Below, piece by piece: positions 14,869 to 22,456 of a DNA stretch of 25,082 nt. A model generated the notes under the pieces. That model was not told the DNA's origin. It saw only the letters and a program-made list of their open reading frames with translations, and searched no databases. The first letter of the stretch is position 1. Every line of letters begins with the position of its first letter. The stretch is taken from contig JBMNQI010000035.1 in assembly GCA_050944055.1 (NCBI GenBank), positions 1 to 25,082 on the forward strand, written 5' to 3'. The translations under genes and the position numbers were made by a program. The DNA comes from JBMNQI01 sp050944055 (lineage in GTDB: Bacteria; Bacillota; Clostridia; Oscillospirales; Oscillospiraceae).

Positions 14869-15839
14869 ATATAAAGGTTGTGAATAAGCCCGAACAGGAT
14901 AAGAGGCTCATGCGGGACGTTTTGGCCGACTGCTTTTATAACTTCGCGGAAACCCGCCCAAACGTCATATATCTCGACGCGGACCTCATCAGCTCTCTCG
15001 GCATGTCGAAATTCCATAAGGACCACCCCGATAAGGTAATACAATGCGGCATCCAGGAGGCCAATATGATTGGCGTTGCCGGCGGGCTCTCAGCCGTCGG
15101 GTTTATTCCCTTCACGCACACGTTCGGCGCCTTTGCGGCCCGCCGCGTTGCCGACCAGGTCTTCCTCTCCGTCGCCTACGCCGGAAACGAGGTCAAAATG
15201 ATAGGCTCCGACCCCGGCATAACCGCCGCCACAAACGGCGGCACGCACACCGCGTTCGAGGATATATCGATCATGCGCGCAATCCCCAAAATAAGAATTG
15301 TCGAGCCGACGGACACCGTTATGCTCGGAAACCTCCTGCCAAAGATAGCCGACTCCCCCGGCCCTTTCTATATACGTCTTACGCGCAAGGAGGTCATGAA
15401 AATCTATGAGGAAGGCTCGGATTTCGAGATAGGCAAATCGGCCCAGCTGCGCGAGGGCAGCGACCTTACGCTGATAGGCAGCGGGCTTACAGTCGCCGAA
15501 TGCCTGCGCGCGCACGATATACTAAGGGAAAAGAACATCTCCGCCCGCATCATCGATATGTACACTATTAAACCTGTCGACGTCGACTCCATCGTAAAAG
15601 CGGCGAAAGAGACAGGCGCTATTCTGACCGCCGAAAACCACAATATTCACGGCGGGCTCGGCTCGGCTGTGGCCGAGACGCTCGTCGAAAACTTCCCCGT
15701 TCCGATGCAGCGCGTCGGCTCCGCGGATGAGTTCGGCGAGGTCGGCCCCGTCTCATACCTCAAGCAGCGCTTCGGCCTGACCGGAGAAAATATAGCGCAG
15801 GAGGCGGAAAAGCTGCTCAGACGGAAGCAGAGGATTTAG
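14865..15839 (+). CDS. tktB: Transketolase, C-terminal (pyrimidine-binding) subunit
   Basis: A 324-residue protein carrying the pyrimidine-binding and C-terminal domains. The catalytic Glu65 that activates thiamine diphosphate lies in QCGIQEANMIG; the segment FIPFTHTFGAFAARR and the GSDPGITAATNGGTHTAFED loop are typical of the family, and the C-terminal domain has GSGLTVAECLRA and AENHNIHGGLGSAV. It completes the enzyme begun by the upstream gene, which it overlaps by four bases. Similar halves occur in 1-deoxyxylulose-5-phosphate synthase, but the N half here lacks that enzyme's extra length, so transketolase is preferred. A strong terminator follows. Symbol is provisional. Confidence 0.92.
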   Translation: MNIKVVNKPEQDKRLMRDVLADCFYNFAETRPNVIYLDADLISSLGMSKFHKDHPDKVIQCGIQEANMIGVAGGLSAVGFIPFTHTFGAFAARRVADQVFLSVAYAGNEVKMIGSDPGITAATNGGTHTAFEDISIMRAIPKIRIVEPTDTVMLGNLLPKIADSPGPFYIRLTRKEVMKIYEEGSDFEIGKSAQLREGSDLTLIGSGLTVAECLRAHDILREKNISARIIDMYTIKPVDVDSIVKAAKETGAILTAENHNIHGGLGSAVAETLVENFPVPMQRVGSADEFGEVGPVSYLKQRFGLTGENIAQEAEKLLRRKQRI

Positions 15840-15918
15840 TTTGCATAATTTGTCCTCTCCGACGCAAACAGGTTCCGCTTAGCCGAGGCTTTCCGCTGCA
15901 ACGGGGAGGACGGCGAGC

Positions 15919-15940
15919 ATTTCAAGTTCCTGCTTGAAAT
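15919..15940. other. 8-bp perfect inverted repeat in the tkt-SLH intergenic region
   Basis: ATTTCAAG and CTTGAAAT flank a 6-base spacer. It is not followed by a T run on either strand, so it is unlikely to be a terminator; it may be an operator or chance. The rest of 15840-15960 shows no gene. Confidence 0.35.
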
Positions 15941-15964
15941 CTGAATAGGTTCGCAGAAGTCGAA

Positions 15965-16020
15965 GCCGCGTGAAGGCGGGCGGTACTGCCCGCTCTTGCG
16001 CGGCCCCTTTTTATTTATTT
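15965..16020 (+). terminator. Rho-independent terminator of the transketolase unit
   Basis: An outer stem GCCGCG/CGCGGC (15965-15970 with 15999-16004) encloses an inner stem GCGGGC/GCCCGC (15976-15981 with 15988-15993), followed by CCCCTTTTTATTTATTT. It separates the transketolase genes from the surface protein. Confidence 0.85.
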
Positions 16021-16093
16021 CTTCTTTCAAAATGCCGATATATAAAATGATACGACTTCTGTAAATAGCGGCAGCCCGGGAGGAGGACTATAT

Positions 16094-19000
16094 TTGAAGT
16101 ACACTATGCGCATTTTTCTAACGTTACTGATACTTTTAATATTTCTGCCTTCCGGCGCCTCGGCGGCCGGCAACGATCCGGTGCTTACTTCAATCGGCCA
16201 CATCGACACCGATGTCGTCATGCTCTCAGCCGATACACGCGAGGTTGTTCTGGCCGTCCCTTATAGTTATCCCGGCTCGTCTGTGGATTTGAAAAACGGC
16301 CTGAGCATTACATATGACGACAACCTATATAGATCGGTCGTCGCTGAGCCCGCCTCCGCGGCTGTTGTCGACGGTGGAGCCGTCGCCGTCACCGTATCTT
16401 TCCACAATATTGACGACGAGCCGGAAGCTGAAAAAAGCGAGACCGTCTATTATGTGCGGGTGTTCAGAGGCGAAGCCGTTCCGGCCAGGTTCTCCGGTTC
16501 AATTACCAAAACCGTCGAGGTTGGCAATACGTTAAGCTTCACACAAGACGAGTTTACAAGCCTCTACACCCGGAATGACGGAGAAGACCTGGGATATATA
16601 AAAATCAAGGGATCCAACCTTGTGGCCGGAACGCTTATGATGGGCGGAAACGTGTACGAGTTTTCCACGCCGATAGAGCCGGCGTCGCTTTCCCTGCTGA
16701 GTTTTGACGCCGACGCATGCGGGAGGGTCTCATATGACATTGAAGCTTATAGTTCTGTCTCACACGAGCTTATAGGCACAGCTATTCTGACTATAAACGT
16801 TTACTCCCGGCCCGAAATCGAGGGCGATGTTTCAAAGCAGATTTACGTCGGAGGCACGCATACGTTCTCCGCCTCGGACTTTTTAAACAGCTGCGAGCTT
16901 TACGGGATGAGCCTTTTAACGGTCAGCATAACTCCCGGCGAAACCGCCTGCGGAGCATGGTATTTTAATTCTGTCCAAATCAGCGGAGATAAGGAAATTC
17001 CGGCCTCCGATATTTCCAAACTCAGCTTCACGGCCCTCTCCGCCGGGACGGCTTCATTCACATGGAGCGTTTCAAATGCCGCCGGATACTCGTCAGACGG
17101 CTCCGGCACAATAGAGGTCTCCTCCGCCACGCTTTCGCTCTCTACATACACGGCTCCCTCGTCTGTAAAGAAAGGGGCTACATGGACAGTCTCGGCGTCA
17201 CACTTCGGCTATTCTCCCTCATCCGCAGGACTAAGATATATTAAAATCCTCTCCATACCGGCAAACACCGACGGTTATCTCTACCTTACAACGGCCCTGT
17301 CGAAAAACGATACCTGCGGATACCCGGCAATTGGGGCCAATACCCCGCTGACGGCCGGAGCAATCATTCCATACAGCTACATCCAGTATTTAAGGCTCTC
17401 GACAAAACCAGCCGCAACCGGAACCATCGTAAGCTTCACATGGTCCGCAACCTCGGACATCGTGATAAGTTCGGCCGCGTGGGCAGATCCGGCTTCCTAC
17501 ACGGTAAAATTCGTTTCCGCGGGGACGGTGAATTATACGACATATGTCAACGCGCCCGTTAAGCTCAGCGCGGCCGATTTCAGCGCCCAATACACTTCGT
17601 CGACAGGCGGCTCTCTTTACTACGTCTTATTTACACCGCCGGCCTCCACGCAGGGTGCTCTTTATTCAAACTACGACCTGGCAGCATCCAAGGGAACGAA
17701 CGTTTCCGCCGCGACAAAGTATTATCCCGGCGCTTCACCCAATATCTCCTCGCTGACTTTCGTACCATACAAGGACTATTCGGGCACGGTAACCATAACA
17801 TACAAGGCCTATAATACCGCCGGAGAGTATGTGACAGGTGATCTGGTGATAGTTATAAACGGCAGCGGCGGCGGCACGGTAGTTTACGTTACGGACAAAA
17901 ACTCCGCCCTGCAGGTAGATGCCGCCGACTTCAACACCTCATTTCAAAACGCCACGGGCAGGGGTTTATACTATGTGAAATTCAGCCTGCCTTCCACTTC
18001 TACCGGCAAGCTGTATTATAACTACACTTCCTCATACAACTACGACTCGACTGTCTCTTCCTCACAAAAGTACTATGTCCTCTCCTCGCCCTACCTGTCG
18101 TACGTGTCGTTCGTCCCCCGTGAGGATTATACCGGTACGGTTATTATTTCTTATACGGCCTATGATGAAAGCGGCGGAGCATACTCAGGCAAACTCATAA
18201 TTTTCGTGGTGGACAGCCCCGCGGGTATCGTCAGCTACACTTCGGCAGTCAACGGATTTGTTTGCCTTGACGGTGACGATTTCGCGGACGAGTTCATAAG
18301 CGTGACAGGCTCGGTACTCTCTTATGTCAAGTTTACGCTGCCGGCATCGACGAGCGGGGCGCTGTATTCGGATTATTCGGCCGATACCGCGTCGGGTACG
18401 AAGGTTGCGGCCGCAACGAAATACTATAACGGTTCTAATCCCGACATCTCCAATATCACGTTCGTTCCTGCCAAGGACTTTGTCGGGGAGGTCGTTATTA
18501 AATACACCGTATATTCGTCAAGCGACGTGCCTTACGACGGGAAGCTGAAAATCACCGTTGGCGAGGCCGGCTCCGGGACGGTCTCATACGCAACTGAAAT
18601 GGGTACCGCCGTCACGTTCGCCGCCCGTGATTTTTCGAGCAAATTCTATGCGAACACCGGGGGCAGCACGCTCTCATACGTCACATTCACGCTGCCGTCG
18701 TCGTCCTGCGGAAGGCTGTATTACGGGTATAACTCGCCCGCAAACTATAATTCCCTCGTAAGCGCCGGAAATAAATACTACGTTGGCTCCAATCCGAATA
18801 TCTCATCTGTCAGCTTTGTGCCCGCGTCAGGCTACACCGGCTCTTTCACGATACCCTATACAGGCTATACTTCCGACGGCACGGGTTATTACGGAAAGAT
18901 CAGGATAACCGTAGGCGGTGACGGCGAGCATTCCGTACGCTATGAAACGGCGTCCGGAGGGTATGCGCAGTTTAGCTCCTATGACTTCCGAAATGCTTTT

Positions 19001-20179
19001 TCGAAGGCAACAGGCTCGACGCTGTACTATGTGATGTTCGATCTGCCCTCAGTCACAAAGGGTACTCTGTATTACGGCTACACCTCTGCTGCCAGCTATG
19101 CATCGACGGTATCGGCATCCACAAAGTATTACGCGAGCGCGACGCCAAATATCTCGAATATCTGTTTTGTCCCCTATTCAGGGTTTAAGGGAACAGTGAC
19201 TATAAGCTACGACGCTTATGATGTAAGCGGCGAAAGCTATGAAGGATACGTCATTATCTCGGTCGGCGGCGGCAGCGTCGGGACGGTTTTATACTCGACG
19301 GAAAAGAATGTGCCGGTTACTTTTGACGCCTATGATTTCAACGAGGCGCTGCTGGAGGAAGAAGGCTCTTCCCTCAGTTATGTAAAGTTCGCGCTGCCAT
19401 CCCCTGTATACGGCACGCTTTATTACGGGTATACGTCCCCCTCCTCATTTGTTTCAAAAGTATCCGCCTCGACAAAATACTACAGAGCCTCCTCCCCGCT
19501 TCTCTCCGATGTAAGCTTTGTTCCGAACAAGGATTTCACCGGCTCAGTTACAATCACATACACGGCCTATACTTCGGGTGGAACTTCATATACGGGTGAG
19601 GTCGTGATCAATGTACGAAGGAGCGACACTGTTCCGTTTACCGATGTGGGCGAGGATTACGTCTGGGCAAGCGACTCCATATCATATCTTAAAGACAAGG
19701 GTATTGTAACGGGAACGGGCGGCGGGCTCTTCCAGCCTGCGGACAGCATATCCCGGGGCGATTTTGTTTTGATGGTCTGCAGGGCGTTTGAGCTTACCGG
19801 CGGATCGAATGCTTTTCCCGACGTTCCTTCCGGAAGCTACTACTATGACGCAATAGCGGCGGCGAAGTCCCGCGGCATTGTCGAGGGAATAGAAGGGAAA
19901 TTCTATCCGACTTCCCCGCTTACAAGGCAGGACGCGATGGTCATCATAGACAGGGCTCTCAATTCGGTCGGCGCCGGCCTGCACGCTGCAAATGCGGGCG
20001 TTCTCTCCAATTTCTCCGACGCGGACGAGGTTTCAGGATATGCTCTTGAGGCAACGGCAAAGCTTGTAAAAGCCGGCGTTATTACCGGCAGAAACGGCGC
20101 GCTGTACCCGAGGGATATGATAAGCAGGGCGGAGATGGCCGTCATACTGCACCGAATTCTGCTGCTGACGGATAAATAA
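16094..20179 (+). CDS. Secreted S-layer-homology protein with tandem 117-residue repeats
   Basis: A 1361-residue surface protein: signal peptide (likely cut after ASA at residue 24), three diverged beta modules (about 130-476), six regular repeats (477-1177) and three SLH domains (about 1178-1235, 1242-1297 and 1307-1358; FTDV, FPDVP and FSDAD starts, each with the later ITG/FxPxxxxxRxE-type pattern). SLH domains bind pyruvylated secondary cell-wall polymer, holding the protein at the surface. Each repeat carries a pattern like YVxFxLP, GxLYYxY, KYY, ISxxxFVP and GTVxIxYxAY. Start is TTG 16094: AGGAGG is seven bases upstream, whereas the ATG at 16106 is too far. Likely role is structural or adhesive; no enzyme motif is visible. 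Composition is normal for the window. Confidence 0.92.
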   Translation: MKYTMRIFLTLLILLIFLPSGASAAGNDPVLTSIGHIDTDVVMLSADTREVVLAVPYSYPGSSVDLKNGLSITYDDNLYRSVVAEPASAAVVDGGAVAVTVSFHNIDDEPEAEKSETVYYVRVFRGEAVPARFSGSITKTVEVGNTLSFTQDEFTSLYTRNDGEDLGYIKIKGSNLVAGTLMMGGNVYEFSTPIEPASLSLLSFDADACGRVSYDIEAYSSVSHELIGTAILTINVYSRPEIEGDVSKQIYVGGTHTFSASDFLNSCELYGMSLLTVSITPGETACGAWYFNSVQISGDKEIPASDISKLSFTALSAGTASFTWSVSNAAGYSSDGSGTIEVSSATLSLSTYTAPSSVKKGATWTVSASHFGYSPSSAGLRYIKILSIPANTDGYLYLTTALSKNDTCGYPAIGANTPLTAGAIIPYSYIQYLRLSTKPAATGTIVSFTWSATSDIVISSAAWADPASYTVKFVSAGTVNYTTYVNAPVKLSAADFSAQYTSSTGGSLYYVLFTPPASTQGALYSNYDLAASKGTNVSAATKYYPGASPNISSLTFVPYKDYSGTVTITYKAYNTAGEYVTGDLVIVINGSGGGTVVYVTDKNSALQVDAADFNTSFQNATGRGLYYVKFSLPSTSTGKLYYNYTSSYNYDSTVSSSQKYYVLSSPYLSYVSFVPREDYTGTVIISYTAYDESGGAYSGKLIIFVVDSPAGIVSYTSAVNGFVCLDGDDFADEFISVTGSVLSYVKFTLPASTSGALYSDYSADTASGTKVAAATKYYNGSNPDISNITFVPAKDFVGEVVIKYTVYSSSDVPYDGKLKITVGEAGSGTVSYATEMGTAVTFAARDFSSKFYANTGGSTLSYVTFTLPSSSCGRLYYGYNSPANYNSLVSAGNKYYVGSNPNISSVSFVPASGYTGSFTIPYTGYTSDGTGYYGKIRITVGGDGEHSVRYETASGGYAQFSSYDFRNAFSKATGSTLYYVMFDLPSVTKGTLYYGYTSAASYASTVSASTKYYASATPNISNICFVPYSGFKGTVTISYDAYDVSGESYEGYVIISVGGGSVGTVLYSTEKNVPVTFDAYDFNEALLEEEGSSLSYVKFALPSPVYGTLYYGYTSPSSFVSKVSASTKYYRASSPLLSDVSFVPNKDFTGSVTITYTAYTSGGTSYTGEVVINVRRSDTVPFTDVGEDYVWASDSISYLKDKGIVTGTGGGLFQPADSISRGDFVLMVCRAFELTGGSNAFPDVPSGSYYYDAIAAAKSRGIVEGIEGKFYPTSPLTRQDAMVIIDRALNSVGAGLHAANAGVLSNFSDADEVSGYALEATAKLVKAGVITGRNGALYPRDMISRAEMAVILHRILLLTDK
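17522..19624 (+). repeat. Six in-frame tandem repeats, period about 351 bases
   Basis: Unit starts are at 17522, 17873, 18224, 18575, 18929 and 19280; four of the first five intervals are exactly 351 bases and one is 354. They begin at the GTVxY-type segment and end at a Gly-rich linker. Identity is moderate at protein level and lower at DNA level, so the units are conserved as domains rather than recent copies. Not a CRISPR array. Confidence 0.85.
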
Positions 20180-20190
20180 CGATAATATTA

Positions 20191-20218
20191 GCCGCCCGCG
20201 CCGAGAGGCACGGGCGGC
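20191..20218. terminator. Terminator between convergent SLH and CxxC-protein genes
   Basis: GCCGCCCG-C-GCC pairs with GGC-A-CGGGCGGC around a GAGA tetraloop. A short TTTT lies six bases after the stem on the plus strand; the minus-strand tail is AT-rich (CTAATATTA). It probably serves both genes. Confidence 0.75.
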
Positions 20219-20246
20219 GACGCTTTTCAATACGTGCAGCGTTGAG

Positions 20247-21011
20247 TTAATGCCAGCCTTCCGCCTTCAGCTCTTTATATTCCGGCAAGCCGTCGAGGAA
20301 CTGAAAATTGAAGCGAAGAAGCTTTGACAGCAAAAACACAAGCGCGAAGGCTACTCCCGTCGTCAGCAGCGGGAATCCGATTAAAAGCAGGATAATCATA
20401 GCCGGGCCCACAGTATGGGCAAAAACGGAAATACAGTATATCCATACAGCCCATCCGGCAAACGTAAGCAAGACAAAAAGAGTTTTTATAAGCGCGGCCA
20501 GGCGGGCGCACCTGCGGCATTGGGGCACTGCGATTTCTTTTTTAAAATACTGCCTTGTGATCGCCGCGCCTGTAACCGACACGCCCAGCTTCTTGGTTAC
20601 CGTTTTCATTTTTGCCGCGTTAATATTCGGGCTCCCGCAGTAAAAGCACGTGTTTGCCCTGGGGCTCAGGTCCGCATCCGCCTCAAAAAGCCTACGCATC
20701 ATAACCGCGTTATTTAAGCCGCATTTCCTTATGCCAAGCTGAAGGCTTTTCTTTATGCGGCCGAAGAATATTTCAGCATCGCCCAGATATATAACGATTC
20801 CATACGGCGAATTATTCAGCGCGGTGACATTATGCAGTTCGCGAAGCCCGTCGTCGGCCTCGCGGTCCGCGGAACCGGGATAGCGTATAAAAACCCTGAC
20901 GTCTCCGCCAGCCGGGTTGAAATTCTCGATGAGTCTGAGCACGGCGTTTCTGAGTTCTCCAGGTTTGAATTTTTTCTGGCGGTAAAACTGCTGCATTACG
21001 AAATCAGACAT
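20247..21011 (-). CDS. Membrane protein with two CxxC pairs, hypothetical
   Basis: A 254-residue protein with a soluble N-terminal domain (about 1-170) and two membrane helices near the C terminus (about 173-197 and 203-229). Cys122/Cys125 (CFYCG) and Cys165/Cys168 (CRRC) could form one zinc site bridging a 39-residue insert. The first 90 residues contain a mixed alpha/beta pattern with VRVFIRYPG and YGIVIYLGDAEIFFG. I do not recognise the family. ATG at 21011 has GGGAAG about eight bases upstream. It is the last gene of a leftward group but has its own candidate promoter. Confidence 0.75.
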   Translation of the reverse strand: MSDFVMQQFYRQKKFKPGELRNAVLRLIENFNPAGGDVRVFIRYPGSADREADDGLRELHNVTALNNSPYGIVIYLGDAEIFFGRIKKSLQLGIRKCGLNNAVMMRRLFEADADLSPRANTCFYCGSPNINAAKMKTVTKKLGVSVTGAAITRQYFKKEIAVPQCRRCARLAALIKTLFVLLTFAGWAVWIYCISVFAHTVGPAMIILLLIGFPLLTTGVAFALVFLLSKLLRFNFQFLDGLPEYKELKAEGWH

Positions 21012-21096
21012 ATACCCACTTCCCTGTTTAATCTTTCGGAAAGCTCTGTCTTTTTCAGATGGCTGCGCTGCAGTAACAATAAGCCTGATATAAACT

Positions 21097-21125
21097 ACTC
21101 TACGCCTGTTTAACTATTTTGTCAA
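21097..21125 (-). promoter_or_regulatory. Candidate promoter for the CxxC membrane protein
   Basis: On the minus strand a perfect TTGACA (21120-21125) is followed after 17 bases by TAGAGT (21097-21102, 4/6 match). It lies just after the stop of the preceding short ORF, so the membrane protein can be expressed independently. Confidence 0.4.
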
Positions 21126-21136
21126 TATATTCCAAT

Positions 21137-21487
21137 TCACAGGAACTGTTGCTTTTCTAATTCCCTGAACGTGCCAAAGATTTTTTCATAAGCGTTGTCC
21201 GCATTTATCTCCGACAAGGGCACCTCATATCCTGTTACACGCTTTAACCCCCAGTAGCGATTGAGCGGCTGGGCGGCCTGCCCGCAGTTGCTGCGGCCCC
21301 ATCCGGCGTCAGTCTCCGAAGGCAGCGCCTTAAGAAGACGCTCGGTTATATTGGCCGGAAAAACGCTTTTTACTATTATCCGCCGCGCAACTGGATAAGG
21401 CAAATATCTTAACGCTCCGAAAACATCCCCGGTCAACTGGTCTTCGGAGCCTGTTTCAACATTCTTATTATGTATTTCAGCAATCAT
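21137..21487 (-). CDS. Short protein resembling the N terminus of a restriction-endonuclease-like family; possibly truncated
   Basis: A 116-residue ORF. Its start, MIAEIHNK followed by EDQLTGDVFGALRYLPYP, recalls the opening of larger Firmicutes proteins of the PD-(D/E)XK nuclease type, from memory only. Those are about twice as long or more, and no PD-(D/E)XK motif or continuing frame is found downstream here. So this may be a decayed remnant, or a short protein of another kind. GGGAGG lies about 11-13 bases before the ATG, a loose spacing. It begins 45 bases after the ADP-ribosylglycohydrolase stop on the same strand. Function unknown. Confidence 0.5.
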   Translation of the reverse strand: MIAEIHNKNVETGSEDQLTGDVFGALRYLPYPVARRIIVKSVFPANITERLLKALPSETDAGWGRSNCGQAAQPLNRYWGLKRVTGYEVPLSEINADNAYEKIFGTFRELEKQQFL

Positions 21488-21532
21488 ACTGTTGACAGAC
21501 CTCCCTTCCCGATGCTTTTTGCCGCGTTCTTT

Positions 21533-22324
21533 TCAAGCGCCGGGGAAATGGCTTTCAAAATCGGACAATATCTTCAGCAGGCGCCCGTCGAGAAATGCCA
21601 GGGCCCGCTCCCGGATTTCAGCCGGCATGCCGTAATACGCCTCCGCTATACCGCCTGTGATAGCGGCAATAGTGTCGCTGTCTCCCCCGATGGAAATTGC
21701 GTTTCTTATGGCGTCTTCAAAAGAGACGGATTCTAAAAACGCCGTAATTGCCTGCGGTACGGTTTCCTGACAAGCTTCGCTGAACGCATAGCCGTCCCGG
21801 ATTTCGTCAAGCCTGAAGTTCATAGGATAGTAGTTTTCATTTACATAGCCGCGTATCTCGGCTATAGTCCTTCCTTCACGGGCAAGAAAGACGCAGACTG
21901 CGGCCGTTTCCGCGCCCTTAAGCCCTTCTGGGTGGTTATGGGTTACCTCTGTGACGGTCCGGGAAAGCAGTTTTGCTTCCTCAAGAGTTTTCGCCGCAAA
22001 CCCGCAGGCGGAAACGCGCATCGCCGCGCCGTTTCCAAAGCTGTTATACGGGCGGGGATTATCCGAGTACAGCCACTGCCGGAACATTCCGCCGTACCCG
22101 CAGTCGGGATACAAGCGCCCTATTTCCCGCATTGATTTAACCGCCAGCGCCCCAAGTTTATTATAGTCGCCATCACAGTCAATAAGAGACTTTGCTATTG
22201 CGAGAGTCATAACGCTGTCGTCAGTGAACCTGCAGCGCTGCGCAAAAAGATCAAACTCTTTTGTTTTTATATTGTCCCACTCAAACCTGGAGCCGACAAT
22301 ATCGCCGACTATCGCGCCTATCAT
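21533..22324 (-). CDS. ADP-ribosylglycohydrolase (DraG/ARH-type)
   Basis: A 263-residue protein with the hallmark metal-binding motifs of the family: FTDDSVMT (Thr34, Asp35, Asp36) near the N terminus and GGDSDTIAAITGGIAEAYYG (213-232, Asp215 and Asp217) near the C terminus, which hold the two magnesium ions. The central NGAAMR (98-103) is also typical. Such enzymes remove ADP-ribose from proteins or small molecules in the cytosol; DraG acts on nitrogenase reductase, but no nitrogenase gene is seen here and many homologues are of unknown target. ATG 22324 has AGGGGTG five bases upstream. It heads the leftward group with the short ORF behind it. Confidence 0.92.
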   Translation of the reverse strand: MIGAIVGDIVGSRFEWDNIKTKEFDLFAQRCRFTDDSVMTLAIAKSLIDCDGDYNKLGALAVKSMREIGRLYPDCGYGGMFRQWLYSDNPRPYNSFGNGAAMRVSACGFAAKTLEEAKLLSRTVTEVTHNHPEGLKGAETAAVCVFLAREGRTIAEIRGYVNENYYPMNFRLDEIRDGYAFSEACQETVPQAITAFLESVSFEDAIRNAISIGGDSDTIAAITGGIAEAYYGMPAEIRERALAFLDGRLLKILSDFESHFPGA

Positions 22325-22393
22325 TATTTCACCCCTATACTTGTGCCCTCTCCGGCGCCGTATAAGACTTGTTTTCCGCCAGCTCAGCCTGAA

Positions 22394-22430
22394 TGCGGCA
22401 AAGGCAGGCAGTTATGCTGCCTGCCCCGCA
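22394..22430 (-). terminator. Terminator of the gpmI-eno unit
   Basis: GGCAGGCAG (22403-22411) and CTGCCTGCC (22417-22425) form a 9-bp stem with a 5-base loop, and TGCGG/CCGCA outside add five more pairs across a CAAA bulge. On the minus strand a short TTT follows the inner stem. It lies 27 bases after the enolase stop. Confidence 0.65.
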
Positions 22431-22456
22431 ATACCGGATACGGTTTATTGCCTTTA

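Noticed and set aside
14020..15839. 1-deoxyxylulose-5-phosphate synthase split into two genes
   Set aside because: The N-terminal half is 282 residues with transketolase-type SKGHA and GDGECNEGQ context; the split two-gene layout is typical for transketolase.
17522..19624. Regularly spaced repeats considered as a CRISPR-like or DNA-level repeat array
   Set aside because: Period is about 351 bases, in frame, and conserved as protein rather than DNA; there are no short identical repeats with unique spacers.
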